Source of the DNA: Herbidospora yilanensis
GTDB taxonomy: Bacteria > Actinomycetota > Actinomycetes > Streptosporangiales > Streptosporangiaceae
Direction of reading: 5' to 3'
DNA length: 64,000 bases
Assembly: GCF_001570565.1 (NCBI RefSeq)
Contig: NZ_BBXE01000043.1
Location: forward strand, 1-64,000
The notes under the pieces were generated by a model that saw only the letters and a list, made by a program, of their open reading frames with translations, was not told the DNA's origin and ran no database searches. Shown piece after piece: positions 36,587-45,030 of this stretch (positions within the stretch are counted from its first letter, which is position 1; each line of letters begins with the position of its first letter). The position numbers were made by a program, and so were the translations under genes.

Positions 36587-37476
36587 CCCTGGTCGTCTTC
36601 GCCCTGGTCGACGGCGTGCACCTGCTCGACCTGGCCGGTCCGGCCCAGGTGTTCGACACGGCCGGCTACCGCCTGGCCTACGTCGCCGACCACCCGCAGG
36701 TCATGAGCGCCCAGGGACTGCCGGTCGTGGCCGGGCGAGAGTGGCCCGCTCTGGGCGTGGACGACCTGGTCGTGGTGCCCGGCTGGCGCGGCGAGACCCA
36801 TCTCTCCGACCGCCTGCTCGCGGGTCTCAGGCATCACCACGAGGCGGGCGGCGTGGTGGCGAGCGTCTGCGCCGGCGCCCGCGCGCTCGGCGCGGCCGGC
36901 CTGCTCGACGGCCGCCGCTGCACCACCCACCACGACCTCCAGGACGACCTGGCCCGCCGCCACCCGAGGGCCACCGTCGTCCGCGACGTGCTGTTCACCG
37001 TGGACGACCGCGTCATCACCTCGGCCGGCATCGCCAGCGGCGTCGACCTGGCCCTCCACGTGGTCACGACCCGCCACGGCCCGGCCAAGGCCGCCCGGGT
37101 GGCCCGCGAGATGGTCGTCTACGCCCGCCGCAACGGCACGGAACCGCAGGCCAGCGCCATGCTCCGGCACCGTGACCACCTCGACGACACCGTCCACGAG
37201 GTCCAGGACCTGATCGACACCCGCTTCACCGAACCCCTGCCGCTGTCCCGCCTGGCCGCCCACGCGGGCGTCAGCGAACGCACGCTGACCAGGCTGTTCA
37301 CCCGCGCCACCGGCCTCACTCCCTTGCGCTACCAGCAGGCGCTCCGGATGGAACACGCCGAACACCTGATCGGCCACGGTACGACGGTGGAGGCGGCGGC
37401 GAGAGAGGCGGGCTTCGACGACGCCCGCATGCTCCGCCGCCTGCGGTCCCGTTTCCGCCCGGTGCAAGCCGGGTAA
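36583..37476 (+). CDS. GlxA-type AraC regulator with DJ-1/PfpI domain
   Basis: A 297-residue regulator. Residues about 1-165 are a DJ-1/PfpI domain (DGVHLLDLAGPAQVFDTAGY, VVASVCAGARALGAAGLLDGRRCTTHH) with Cys in ASVCAGA at the nucleophile elbow; about 205-297 is a double AraC-type HTH (LSRLAAHAGVSERTLTRLFTRATGLTPLRYQQALRMEHAEHLI... VEAAAREAGFDDARMLRRLRSRF). Such proteins sense small molecules and activate or repress nearby genes. It overlaps the cysteine hydrolase gene, which it probably regulates together with it. Confidence 0.9.
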   Translation: MTLVVFALVDGVHLLDLAGPAQVFDTAGYRLAYVADHPQVMSAQGLPVVAGREWPALGVDDLVVVPGWRGETHLSDRLLAGLRHHHEAGGVVASVCAGARALGAAGLLDGRRCTTHHDLQDDLARRHPRATVVRDVLFTVDDRVITSAGIASGVDLALHVVTTRHGPAKAARVAREMVVYARRNGTEPQASAMLRHRDHLDDTVHEVQDLIDTRFTEPLPLSRLAAHAGVSERTLTRLFTRATGLTPLRYQQALRMEHAEHLIGHGTTVEAAAREAGFDDARMLRRLRSRFRPVQAG

Positions 37477-37517
37477 AACGAAACGAATGGGGTGATCTTC
37501 AATAGGGGCGGGGTGCC

Positions 37518-38063
37518 ATGGCCACGTTCGACAGAGACGCCGGTTTAGCCGAATACCACGAGGCCCTCGCCAAGGCGAACGAGAGCGGGCGGGAGACCCC
37601 CTCGTCGATGAGCCATCGCGTGCGCGGCGTCCTGATAGGGCTCATGGGTCTGGTGATCCTGGCGGCCGCCGCGTTCTTCCTCTACGACGAGTGGTATGGG
37701 CCGACCTACGGCAAGCCCGCCACCGGGACCGTGGTCGAGATCGAATACCGGAAGGTGTACGTCGAGTTCACCCCGGCCGGGGGCGTGCCCCAGGTGGGCT
37801 TCGTCTACATCCCCAGGGGAGAGCCGCTGCCGAAGGCGGGCGAGCCGTTCGAGATCCGCTACCTCGAAGGTTCGGCCCCCGGCGGGATCGTCGGCGTCTG
37901 GACCACGGACGAGCCGTCGCCCATCGCATGGCCGGTGATCATGACTCTCCTGGCTCTCGGCGCGTTGGCGGCCGGGGCCATGGAGTTCTCCGGCCGCGCG
38001 CCCTGGCATGACGCCGTCGTGCTGGACGAGCGGTCGATCAAGGCTCGATCAAGCCGGCCCTGA
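37518..38063 (+). CDS. DUF3592-like membrane protein
   Basis: A 181-residue protein with two hydrophobic helices at about 37-57 (GVLIGLMGLVILAAAAFFLY) and 137-156 (WPVIMTLLALGALAAGAM), and between them a beta-rich outside segment (TGTVVEIEYRKVYVEFTPAGGVPQVGFVYIPRGEPLPKAGEPFEIRYLEG). The pattern of two helices around a 70-residue beta domain fits DUF3592. Function unknown. The 3' end overlaps the response-regulator gene tail to tail by 26 bases. Confidence 0.6.
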   Translation: MATFDRDAGLAEYHEALAKANESGRETPSSMSHRVRGVLIGLMGLVILAAAAFFLYDEWYGPTYGKPATGTVVEIEYRKVYVEFTPAGGVPQVGFVYIPRGEPLPKAGEPFEIRYLEGSAPGGIVGVWTTDEPSPIAWPVIMTLLALGALAAGAMEFSGRAPWHDAVVLDERSIKARSSRP

Positions 38064-38682
38064 TCGCGTAGCGGGTCAGGTCGAGCCGGTCGCTCATGCC
38101 CAGCTTGGCCAGGATGTTGGCGCGGTGCCGGTCGACCGTCTTCGGGCTGATGACCAGGGTCTCGGCGATGGCCTTCGCCGAGTTGCCCTCGGCGATCAGC
38201 TTGACGATCTCCTCCTCGCGCGGGGTCAGTATCTGGTCGGGCAGCGCCTCGCCCCGGCGGTGCCGGTGGAGGTAGTCGCGGATCAGCGCGGTGACCGCGC
38301 CGGGGTAGAGGAACGGCTCGCCGCGTACGGCGGCCCGGCAGGCCTCGATGAGATCGCGGTCGGCGACCGACTTCAGCACGTAGCCCGAGGCGCCGGCCTT
38401 GAGCGACTCGAAGAAGTACTGCTCGTTGTCGTACATCGACAGGATCAGGATGCGGATGCCCGGCCACCGCTTGGAGATCTCCCTGGCGGCCTGCAGGCCG
38501 GTCATCCGGGGCATCGCGATGTCGAGGACGGCCAGGTCGACGTCCTGGTCCCGGCAGGCGTCGACGGCCTCCGCGCCGTCGGCGGCCTCCGCGACGACCT
38601 CCAGGTCGGGTTCGGCGTCGAGGATCAGGCGCACCCCCCGGCGCACCAGCGCGTGGTCGTCGGCCAGCAGGATCCGCGTCAT
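38038..38682 (-). CDS. NarL/FixJ-type response regulator
   Basis: A 214-residue regulator: receiver domain with acidic pair DD at 8-9, phospho-acceptor Asp54 (VDLAVLDIAMPRMTG), switch Ser/Thr and Lys (VLKSVAD), then a LuxR-type HTH (LTPREEEIVKLIAEGNSAKAIAETLVISPKTVDRHRANILAKLG). It is paired with the histidine kinase gene upstream on the same strand, with one base of overlap (TGATG). The family turns a membrane signal into transcription control. A possible target site lies ahead of the kinase gene. Confidence 0.95.
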   Translation of the reverse strand: MTRILLADDHALVRRGVRLILDAEPDLEVVAEAADGAEAVDACRDQDVDLAVLDIAMPRMTGLQAAREISKRWPGIRILILSMYDNEQYFFESLKAGASGYVLKSVADRDLIEACRAAVRGEPFLYPGAVTALIRDYLHRHRRGEALPDQILTPREEEIVKLIAEGNSAKAIAETLVISPKTVDRHRANILAKLGMSDRLDLTRYAIRAGLIEP

Positions 38683-39608
38683 CAGATCACCCCGGGTATC
38701 GTCAGCGTGACCTCGGTGCCCTGCTCCGACGTCACGGTCAGGCGGGCGCCGATCAGCAGCGCCCGTTCCTGCATACCCCGCATTCCGGCTCCGTCGGCAC
38801 GCGCGCCGCCGATTCCGTCATCGGTGATCTTGAGCACGAGGTCGCGACCCTCAGGGCGGAGCGAGAGCCGCACCGAAGAGGCCTTGGAGTGGCGCACCAC
38901 GTTGGTGAGGCTCTCCTGGGCGATGCGGTAGATGACCAGTTCGACCTCCGGGGTGAGCGGCGGCAGCGCCTCGATCCGGCGGGTCACGTCGACGGCGGGG
39001 GCCACGTCGGCGGTCAGCGCGGTCAGCGCGCTGTGCAGGCCGAGGTCTTCCAGCACCCCCGGGCGGAGCCGCCGGGCGACCTGCCTGACCTCGTCGAGGC
39101 TGCCCCGCACGGTGTCTCTGACCAGTTGCAGTTCCTCCGACAACTCGGCGGGGGCGCGGTCGGCGACCCGCTTCAGGCCGAGCAGCGCCACGGTCAGGCT
39201 CTGGCCGATCTCGTCGTGCAGCTCGCGGGCGATGCGCTGGCGTTCGTTCTCCTGGGCGGCCAGGGCGTGGGCGGTGGCCGACGACCGTTCGGTCTCCAGG
39301 CGTTCGAGCATCGTGTTGAAGGAGTCGATCAGGTAGGTCAGGTCGCCGTTCCCCCGGTCGACCGCCCGGTCGTGGGTGTGCAGGTCGACGCGGTGCATGA
39401 GCGCCGTGAGGGTGGTGAGCGGCGCCAGGCTGCGCCGCAGCAGCAGCGCGTTGGTGACCAGGATGAGGGCCAGCCCCGCCCCCAGCACCAGGATCTCGCG
39501 GAGCAGGACCGGCGAGGACACCGTCGCCGGCGAGAACGCCAGCGCGAGCGCGCCGATCGTGAACACCGCGCCGTTGATCACGCACAGTCGCCAGAACAAG
39601 GGCCCCAT
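38682..39608 (-). CDS. Sensor histidine kinase (HPK7 type)
   Basis: A 308-residue kinase. Two hydrophobic segments (about 8-28 and 34-58) flank a very short loop, so sensing is probably within the membrane. A HAMP-like linker follows (RRSLAPLTTLTALMHRVDLH...). The phospho-acceptor is His131 in ENERQRIARELHDEIGQSLTVALLGLKR, then the ATPase domain with VVRHSKASSVRLSL, DDGIGG and GMRGMQERA. The start ATG 39608 (MGPLFWRL) marks the first helix; the frame is open far upstream but that is not plausible protein. It feeds the NarL-type regulator encoded next. Confidence 0.93.
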   Translation of the reverse strand: MGPLFWRLCVINGAVFTIGALALAFSPATVSSPVLLREILVLGAGLALILVTNALLLRRSLAPLTTLTALMHRVDLHTHDRAVDRGNGDLTYLIDSFNTMLERLETERSSATAHALAAQENERQRIARELHDEIGQSLTVALLGLKRVADRAPAELSEELQLVRDTVRGSLDEVRQVARRLRPGVLEDLGLHSALTALTADVAPAVDVTRRIEALPPLTPEVELVIYRIAQESLTNVVRHSKASSVRLSLRPEGRDLVLKITDDGIGGARADGAGMRGMQERALLIGARLTVTSEQGTEVTLTIPGVI

Positions 39609-39665
39609 GGTTCCAGGTTGGCAAGGCTTGTCGGTTCTGTCCATGCAGGCTGCGGGGCCCCGAAG

Positions 39666-39683
39666 ATGGGTGCCAGACCCCAT
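39666..39683. promoter_or_regulatory. Candidate response-regulator box
   Basis: In the 135-base gap between the kinase and CBS genes, ATGGG (39666-39670) and CCCAT (39679-39683) are inverted, and GGGT-GCCAG-ACCC (39668-39680) is a tighter dyad; GGGGCCCC lies just before. The two genes diverge from here, and NarL-type regulators often bind such dyads. Inferred from symmetry and position. Confidence 0.4.
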
Positions 39684-39743
39684 AGTCGGACAAAAGGTTG
39701 CAAGGAAGACTGAAGGAGTTCCTAACTCCGGAGGTGACAGGCC

Positions 39744-40235
39744 GTGACCGAAACCTACGCGACCTCCCGTCCGGCGCGAGTGGATGGTGACATGCAAGCG
39801 CGCGACATCGCCGCGACCCTGCCGACCGTGACCTCGACCGACCCGGTCGTCCGTGCGGTTCGGATCATGGTCCTCAACCGGCTCCCCGGCCTCATCGTGG
39901 TCGACGGGCAGAGCCGGCCCTGGACGGTGCTGCCGGGCACCCAGGTGCTCCGGCTGGCGATACCGCTGAGCATCCACGAGGACCCCGCCCTGGCGCGGAC
40001 GCTGGACGAGACCCATGCCGATGTGTTCTGGCAGGAGATCGGCAACCTGACGGTGGGCGACTGCCTGCCCAAACCCGTGGCCCGACCCGTTACCGTCCCG
40101 ATGGGGGCGACGCTGCTGGAGATCGCCGCGCTGATGGCGCGGGCCCGCAGCCCGCTGGTGGCGGTGGTACGCGACGACGGCACACTCCATGGCGCGATCA
40201 CGCTCGAACGTCTGCTGATCAGCCTGTCCATCTGA
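39744..40235 (+). CDS. CBS-domain protein
   Basis: A 163-residue protein with two CBS motifs: residues about 17-75 ([49 protein letters not shown]) and about 100-160 ([56 protein letters not shown]). A pair forms a Bateman module that binds adenosine nucleotides. GTG 39744 has a good GGAGGTGACA ahead. It precedes the ArsB/NhaD transporter, and may regulate it or act as an energy sensor (inference). Confidence 0.85.
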   Translation: MTETYATSRPARVDGDMQARDIAATLPTVTSTDPVVRAVRIMVLNRLPGLIVVDGQSRPWTVLPGTQVLRLAIPLSIHEDPALARTLDETHADVFWQEIGNLTVGDCLPKPVARPVTVPMGATLLEIAALMARARSPLVAVVRDDGTLHGAITLERLLISLSI

Positions 40236-40255
40236 GGCCTGACCTTTTCTGACTT

Positions 40256-40300
40256 GGGCGCCGGCGGCCGTGACTGTGCGGGCGGTCCCCGCCGGCGTCC
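40256..40300 (+). promoter_or_regulatory. Strong hairpin in the leader of the ArsB/NhaD gene
   Basis: Bases 40256-40267 pair with 40289-40300, 12 base pairs with one G-T, including a perfect GCCGGCGG/CCGCCGGC core, around a 21-base loop that itself holds GGCGG/CCGCC. No T-run follows, so it is not a typical terminator. It sits between the CBS gene and a short upstream ORF, and may be a structured control region, or a weak terminator of the CBS gene. Confidence 0.5.
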
Positions 40301-40331
40301 AACCCCTCACTTGCCCGGAGGTCGTTTTCGC

Positions 40332-40364
40332 ATGCCCACCGTTCCGCTGGCCAGGCCGGGATGA
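40332..40364 (+). CDS. Ten-codon upstream ORF (MPTVPLARPG)
   Basis: A reading frame of ten codons follows GGAGG (40317-40321) at a 10-base spacing and ends at TGA 40362-40364, overlapping the ATG of the transporter by ATGA. The transporter itself has no ribosome site of its own. Translation of this ORF could therefore couple to, or control, transporter translation. Whether it is translated is not known; chance is possible. Confidence 0.35.
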   Translation: MPTVPLARPG

Positions 40365-41644
40365 GCGCAATCCTCGCCGTCGCCGTCTTCGTGATCGCGT
40401 TCTACTTCATCGCCACGGAGAAGGCGGACAAGGTCAAGGTCGTTCTCATCGCCGCCGGGGTCATGACCGTCCTCGGTTTCGCGCCCGGAGCGGAAGTGTT
40501 CTTCTCCGAGCATTCCGGCGTCGACTGGAACGTCATCTTCCTGCTGCTCGGCATGATGGTCATCGTCGGGGTGGTCAAGCAGACCGGGTTGTTCGACTAT
40601 CTGGCCATCTGGGCGGCGAAACGGTCACTCGGGCGGCCCTACCGGCTGATGGTCATGTTGATGGCCATCACGGCCGTCGCCTCGCCGTTCCTCGACAACG
40701 TCACCACGATCATGCTGGTCGCACCGGTGACGGTGATGGTCTGCAACCGGCTGCGCATCCCGGCCCAGCCCTATCTGATCGCCGAGATCCTCGCCTCGAA
40801 CATCGGCGGCGCCGCCACCCTGATCGGCGACCCGCCCAACATCATCATCGGCAGCCGCGCGGGCCTGACCTTCAACGACTTCCTGATCCACATGGCCCCG
40901 GCCGTCGTCGTGATCTTCGCGGCGTTCGTGCTGCTCACCTACCCGCTGTTCCGCAAGTCCTTCGAATACCACCCCGAGCACGTCGCGGCCGTCATGGCCC
41001 TCCAGGAGAGGCGTGCCATCACCGACACGCGGCTCCTGATCAAGTCGCTGGCGGTGCTGGGCGGCGTGGTGGTCGCGTTCGGGCTGCACTCGGTCGTGCA
41101 CCTCCAGCCGTCGATCGTCGCCCTGGTGGGCGCCGGCGTCATGCTGCTGGTCACCAAGGTCGACCTCTCGGACGTGCTCAAAGAGGTCGAATGGCCCACG
41201 CTGGTCTTCTTCATGGGCCTGTTCGTGATGGTCGCCGGGCTCACCCACACCGGGGCGATCCGGGCGATCGGCGAGTGGACCGTGGACCTGTTCGGCCAGA
41301 ACCACTTCGCCGCCGCCACGTCACTTCTCTTCGGATCGGCCGTGCTGGGGGCGTTCTTCGACAACATCCCGTACGTCGCCACGATGGCCCCGGTGGTCGA
41401 GGGCATGGCCGCCGCCGCCCCCGACCCGCAGACCTCGCAGGCCCTCTGGTGGTCGTTCGCCTTCGGCGCCGACTTCGGGGGCAACGGCACGGCCGTCGCG
41501 GCCAGCGCCAACGTGGTCGCGATCGGCATCGCCGCCCGGACGGGCAACCCGATCTCGTTCTGGCAGTTCACCCGCTACGGAATCGTGGTGACCCTGCTGA
41601 GCACGACCATGGCGTGGGCCTACATCTGGCTCCGCTACTTCTGA
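40361..41644 (+). CDS. ArsB/NhaD-type ion transporter
   Basis: A 427-residue membrane protein with about 11-12 helices of the ion transporter superfamily. Motifs: SASPFLDNVTTIMLVAPVT, EILASNIGGAATLIGDPPNIIIGSRAGLTFNDFL (the conserved GDPPN), FFDNIPYVATMAPVVEGM, and GADFGGNGTAVAASANVVAIGIAARTG. Members export arsenite (ArsB) or exchange Na+/H+ (NhaD); no arsenic genes are nearby, so a Na+/H+ or anion role is as likely. ATG 40361 overlaps the short upstream ORF. The 3' end overlaps the convergent phytase-like gene by 10 bases. Confidence 0.9.
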   Translation: MSAILAVAVFVIAFYFIATEKADKVKVVLIAAGVMTVLGFAPGAEVFFSEHSGVDWNVIFLLLGMMVIVGVVKQTGLFDYLAIWAAKRSLGRPYRLMVMLMAITAVASPFLDNVTTIMLVAPVTVMVCNRLRIPAQPYLIAEILASNIGGAATLIGDPPNIIIGSRAGLTFNDFLIHMAPAVVVIFAAFVLLTYPLFRKSFEYHPEHVAAVMALQERRAITDTRLLIKSLAVLGGVVVAFGLHSVVHLQPSIVALVGAGVMLLVTKVDLSDVLKEVEWPTLVFFMGLFVMVAGLTHTGAIRAIGEWTVDLFGQNHFAAATSLLFGSAVLGAFFDNIPYVATMAPVVEGMAAAAPDPQTSQALWWSFAFGADFGGNGTAVAASANVVAIGIAARTGNPISFWQFTRYGIVVTLLSTTMAWAYIWLRYF

Positions 41645-42795
41645 TGGGCCTTGCCGTGCGCCACGGGGCAGCCCTTGGCGGCGTACAGGAGGAACTGGGT
41701 CGACTCCTCGGCGGAGAAGTTGTCGTCGGAACCGATCACCAGGGTGCACTCGCCGGTCTTCAGGCGCGGTCCCCAGGCCAGGCTTTCGAGGTTCTGCGTG
41801 GGCTCGGGCCGGTTGATGTCGAGGACCAGCGTCTTGCGGACCGGCCGGTAGAACATGCGGGTCATCAGGCTGTCGCGGTTCAGGATGTTGGTCGCGCCGC
41901 GCAGGTCGATCTCGTAGAGCCGCACCCGGTAGTTGACGCCCTCGATCCACGACCGCTCCAGCGCCAGGTAGCGGTGGTCGTCGATGGCCAGCAGCTCCGA
42001 TACCCCGCTGTCGGTGGCGCCGGTCGGCGGGATCGGGGCGGCGGGCAGCTTCTCGATCGGGTAGGCGTACTGGGCGCGGACCCGGCCCTCGCGGTTCCAG
42101 ACGGTGATCCGGGCGGGGGCGCCGCCGTCGACGGTCGGCGGGGCGCCGTCCTCGAAGCGCGGACCCTCGACGATCGCGGTGATCCGGCGTTTGGTCAGCG
42201 TCAGGCCCTCGATGCCGAAGTTGCGGCGCGGCCCCCGGTTCTCGTCGGTCAGCAGCAGGTTGTCGGGTAGCTGGAGGCCCCGGACGTGCTCGCCCTGCCG
42301 GTTGACCCAGCGGATGAACTGCTGCGACAGCGGGATGGCGGTGTTCTGCGGGTCGGGCCGGTCACCCTCGCTCGACCAGACCAGCTTCCGGTTCAGCGGG
42401 TCCCAGCGGATGCTCTCGGGGTCGGCCGAGTCGGGCTGCGCGTAGGCGGGGTAGGGCGAGCCGTCGGGCCGCTTCAGGGTGTGGACGCTCTTGATCGACA
42501 CCCCGCGGAACTCGCCGGTCCGCCGGTTGATGTCGAGCTTTCCGGTGTAGAACCGGGCCGGCTGGTAGCGCCAGCGGTCGTCGGAGATGAAATACCAGGT
42601 CCCGGTGGCCGGGTCGCGGTCGATCCCGGAGATGCCGCCGAACGTGGTGCCCTCGACCTGAGTCAGGTGCGGCAACCGCTGCTCACCGAGGAACCGGGTG
42701 ATCCGGAAGTCCGGCCGGTCGGCCGCCAGCGCGGGCGGGGCCAGGCCGATCAGGGCCATGGCCACCAGGGCGATCCGGGCAAGATGGTGTCGCAC
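41635..42795 (-). CDS. Exported esterase-like/phytase-like beta-propeller protein
   Basis: A 386-residue secreted protein: signal peptide about 1-25 (VRHHLARIALVAMALIGLAPPALA), then DRPDFRITRFLGEQRLPHLTQVEGTTFGGISGIDRDPATGTWYFISDDR, ESIRWDPLNRKLVWSSEGDR, NFGIEGLTLTKRRITAIVEGP, and NLESLAWGPRLKTGECTLVIGSDDNFS. These are blades of the esterase-like-activity-of-phytase propeller family. The catalytic chemistry is uncertain. The GTG at 42795 has AGGAG five bases upstream; the frame continues to 42888 but that part reads as noise. Confidence 0.85.
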   Translation of the reverse strand: MRHHLARIALVAMALIGLAPPALAADRPDFRITRFLGEQRLPHLTQVEGTTFGGISGIDRDPATGTWYFISDDRWRYQPARFYTGKLDINRRTGEFRGVSIKSVHTLKRPDGSPYPAYAQPDSADPESIRWDPLNRKLVWSSEGDRPDPQNTAIPLSQQFIRWVNRQGEHVRGLQLPDNLLLTDENRGPRRNFGIEGLTLTKRRITAIVEGPRFEDGAPPTVDGGAPARITVWNREGRVRAQYAYPIEKLPAAPIPPTGATDSGVSELLAIDDHRYLALERSWIEGVNYRVRLYEIDLRGATNILNRDSLMTRMFYRPVRKTLVLDINRPEPTQNLESLAWGPRLKTGECTLVIGSDDNFSAEESTQFLLYAAKGCPVAHGKAHQK

Positions 42796-42939
42796 GATTC
42801 TCCTCGTCCCCCGAACAATTCGATCGGGGTCATGAGATCGCGTACGACGGCGCAAGTCACGCGTGGAGATCCGGGCGCGCTTCCGCAATTCCCCGCATTT
42901 CGCGCCTAGCGGGACGGTTCCTTGACCTTCCCCTGATAC

Positions 42940-43599
42940 TCACGGGAGTTCGGCGAACCGCTCCACATCGTCGGTGCGCCCGGAGATCAGGATCACGTCG
43001 CCGTAGGAGAGCTCGGTGTCGGCGGTCGCGTACGTGAAATCCTCGTTCGGACTCTTCACGGCCACCACCGTGACCCCGTATTTGCGGCGCAGGTTCGACT
43101 CTCCGAGGGGCCGCCCCACGTATTCGCGCGGCGGGCGCGTCTTGCAGAGCGCGAAGTCGTCGTCGACCTGCATGTAGTCGAGCATCCGGCCGCTCACCAG
43201 CCGCGCCACCCGCTCGCCCATGTCGTTGTCGGGGAACACCACGTGGTGGACGCCGATGCGGCGCAGGATCTGGCCGTGCTGCTTGGTGACGGCCTTGGCC
43301 CAGATGTCGTCGATCTCCATCTCGACCAGCAGGGCGGCGGTCAGGATGCTCGCCTCCAGGCCGGTCCCGATCGCGACCACGGCCCGGTAGAAGTCGGGCA
43401 CGCCGAGCTGCCGCAGCGCCTCCAGGTCGGTCGCGTCGGCGGTCGCCACGTGGGTGATGCTCCCGGCCAGGTGTTGCACGGTCTTGGGGTTGTTGTCGAT
43501 GGCCAGCACCTCGGTGCCCCGGCGGGTGAGTTCGAGAGCCAGCGAGCTCCCGAACCGGCCCAGTCCGATGACCACGACCGCGTCGCTCTTGTCAGCCAA
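42940..43599 (-). CDS. Potassium uptake regulatory subunit KtrA/TrkA
   Basis: A 219-residue cytoplasmic RCK protein. The N-terminal nucleotide-binding part reads AVVVIGLGRFGSSLALELTRRGTEVLAIDNNPKTV, with GxGxxG and Asp after strand 2; the C-terminal TrkA_C piece includes GESNLRRKYGVTVVAVKSP and LSYGDVILISGRTDDVERF. It gates the KtrB channel using NAD/ATP and cyclic-di-AMP in known members. The start is TTG at 43599, eight bases inside the end of the ktrB gene, so the two are coupled. Confidence 0.93.
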   Translation of the reverse strand: MADKSDAVVVIGLGRFGSSLALELTRRGTEVLAIDNNPKTVQHLAGSITHVATADATDLEALRQLGVPDFYRAVVAIGTGLEASILTAALLVEMEIDDIWAKAVTKQHGQILRRIGVHHVVFPDNDMGERVARLVSGRMLDYMQVDDDFALCKTRPPREYVGRPLGESNLRRKYGVTVVAVKSPNEDFTYATADTELSYGDVILISGRTDDVERFAELP

Positions 43600-44956
43600 C
43601 GATCACACGCTCCTCGGGGAGTTCGTAACGGCGGGTGCGTTCCTTCAACGCCAGCGCCGAGCCAAGAGTGAGGGGGCCGATGCGCCCGATGAACATCAGG
43701 ACCAGCAGCAGCACCTGCCCCGCCTGCGGCAGATCAGCCGTGATGCCGGTCGACAGGCCCACCACGCCGGTGGCCGACACGACCTCGAACAGCACCTCTC
43801 CCAGCGGATGGGGGCTGATCACCAGCAGCACGTACGTCGACACGGCCACCAGCGCCGCGCTCATCGCCGTGATGACGATCGCCTGCCGCTGCACCGACGA
43901 CGACAACCGCCGATGGCCGACGTTGACGTGGTTCTCGCCGCGCATCTCGGCCCACACGATCAGGACGACGAGCCCGAAGGTGGTCACCTTGATCCCGCCG
44001 GCCGTGCCGGCGCTGCCGCCGCCGATGAACATCAGCAGTTCGGTGGCCAGCCAGCTCGACGGCTCCATCGAGGCGATGTCGATGCTGTTGAACCCGCCCG
44101 ACCGGGGCATCACGGCGGTGAAGAACGCGGCCAGCAGCTTCCCCGGGTCGTCGAGCGCGCCCAGCGTCTTCGGGTTGTGCCACTCGGCCGACAGGAAGAC
44201 GAGCGTGCCGCCGGCCAGCAGGACGGTCGTCACGAACAGGGTGATCCGGGTCAGCACCGACCAGCGGCCGGGGTGGCGCCAGACCCGCACCAGCTCGAAG
44301 ATGACGGGGAACCCGAGGCCGCCGACGATGACCGCGACGGCGATGGTCAGGCAGATCCACGGATCGGCGGCGAACCTGATCAGGCCGTCGGGCCACAGGG
44401 CGAAACCGGCGTTGTTGAACGCCGAGATCGCATGGAAGAAGCCCAGATAGGCGCCGCGCAGCACGGGTTCGTCGTAGGCGACGACGAACCGGACACTCAG
44501 GATCGTGCCCGCGACCGTCTCGCAGAAGAGGCTGAACAACACGACGTTGCGGACCACCCGCCGCACGTCGCTCATGTTCATCGCGCGGGTCTCCACCTGC
44601 GCGATCATCTGGGTGCGCAGCTTCAGCCGCCGCGCGAGCAGGACCGTGAACAGGGTGGCCAGGGTCATGATCCCGAGGCCGCCCATCTTGATGAGCGCCG
44701 CGATCACGATCTCGCCGAACACCGACCAGTGGGCCGCGGTGTCGACCATGACCAGGCCGGTCACGCACGCCGCCGAGGTGGCGGTGAACAGGGCCGGCAT
44801 CAGCCCGGGTGAGGTCCCGGACGTCGTCGCGACGGGCAGCGACAGCAGGAGGGTGCCCACCAGGATGGCGAACCCGAACCCGCCGACGACCACCCGAGCG
44901 GGATGGTGAAAGATCGACGGCCGGCGGACGCGCCGCGCCGTTAACAACCCAGCCAT
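43592..44956 (-). CDS. Potassium uptake protein KtrB/TrkH
   Basis: A 454-residue membrane protein with four repeated helix-pore-helix units of the TrkH/KtrB family. Pore-like segments: TATSAACVTGLVMVDT, HAISAFNNAGFALWPDG, VMPRSGGFNSIDIASM and VVSATGVVGLSTGITADLP, each carrying the conserved pore Gly. With the KtrA-type subunit it makes a Na+- or proton-linked K+ uptake system. It starts at ATG 44956 and is divergent from a MarR gene. Confidence 0.95.
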   Translation of the reverse strand: MAGLLTARRVRRPSIFHHPARVVVGGFGFAILVGTLLLSLPVATTSGTSPGLMPALFTATSAACVTGLVMVDTAAHWSVFGEIVIAALIKMGGLGIMTLATLFTVLLARRLKLRTQMIAQVETRAMNMSDVRRVVRNVVLFSLFCETVAGTILSVRFVVAYDEPVLRGAYLGFFHAISAFNNAGFALWPDGLIRFAADPWICLTIAVAVIVGGLGFPVIFELVRVWRHPGRWSVLTRITLFVTTVLLAGGTLVFLSAEWHNPKTLGALDDPGKLLAAFFTAVMPRSGGFNSIDIASMEPSSWLATELLMFIGGGSAGTAGGIKVTTFGLVVLIVWAEMRGENHVNVGHRRLSSSVQRQAIVITAMSAALVAVSTYVLLVISPHPLGEVLFEVVSATGVVGLSTGITADLPQAGQVLLLVLMFIGRIGPLTLGSALALKERTRRYELPEERVIVG

Positions 44957-44998
44957 TGGAGAAACGCCTCCGGGAGCACGGCGTGATCGGCCCCCACG

Positions 44999-45020
44999 CT
45001 AACAGCAACCACCGGGTTAG
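44999..45020. promoter_or_regulatory. Candidate MarR operator
   Basis: CTAAC (44999-45003) and GTTAG (45016-45020) are inverted around a 12-base spacer in the 74-base gap between ktrB and the MarR gene. It overlaps the likely start region of the MarR transcript. The role of the MarR protein in potassium uptake is only inferred from position. Confidence 0.4.
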
Positions 45021-45030
45021 GGTGGAATGC

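Noticed and set aside
40236-40360. Known riboswitch class ahead of the ArsB/NhaD gene
   Set aside because: Only a simple hairpin and uORF are seen; no core of a known class was recognised by eye. It was kept as a separate finding.
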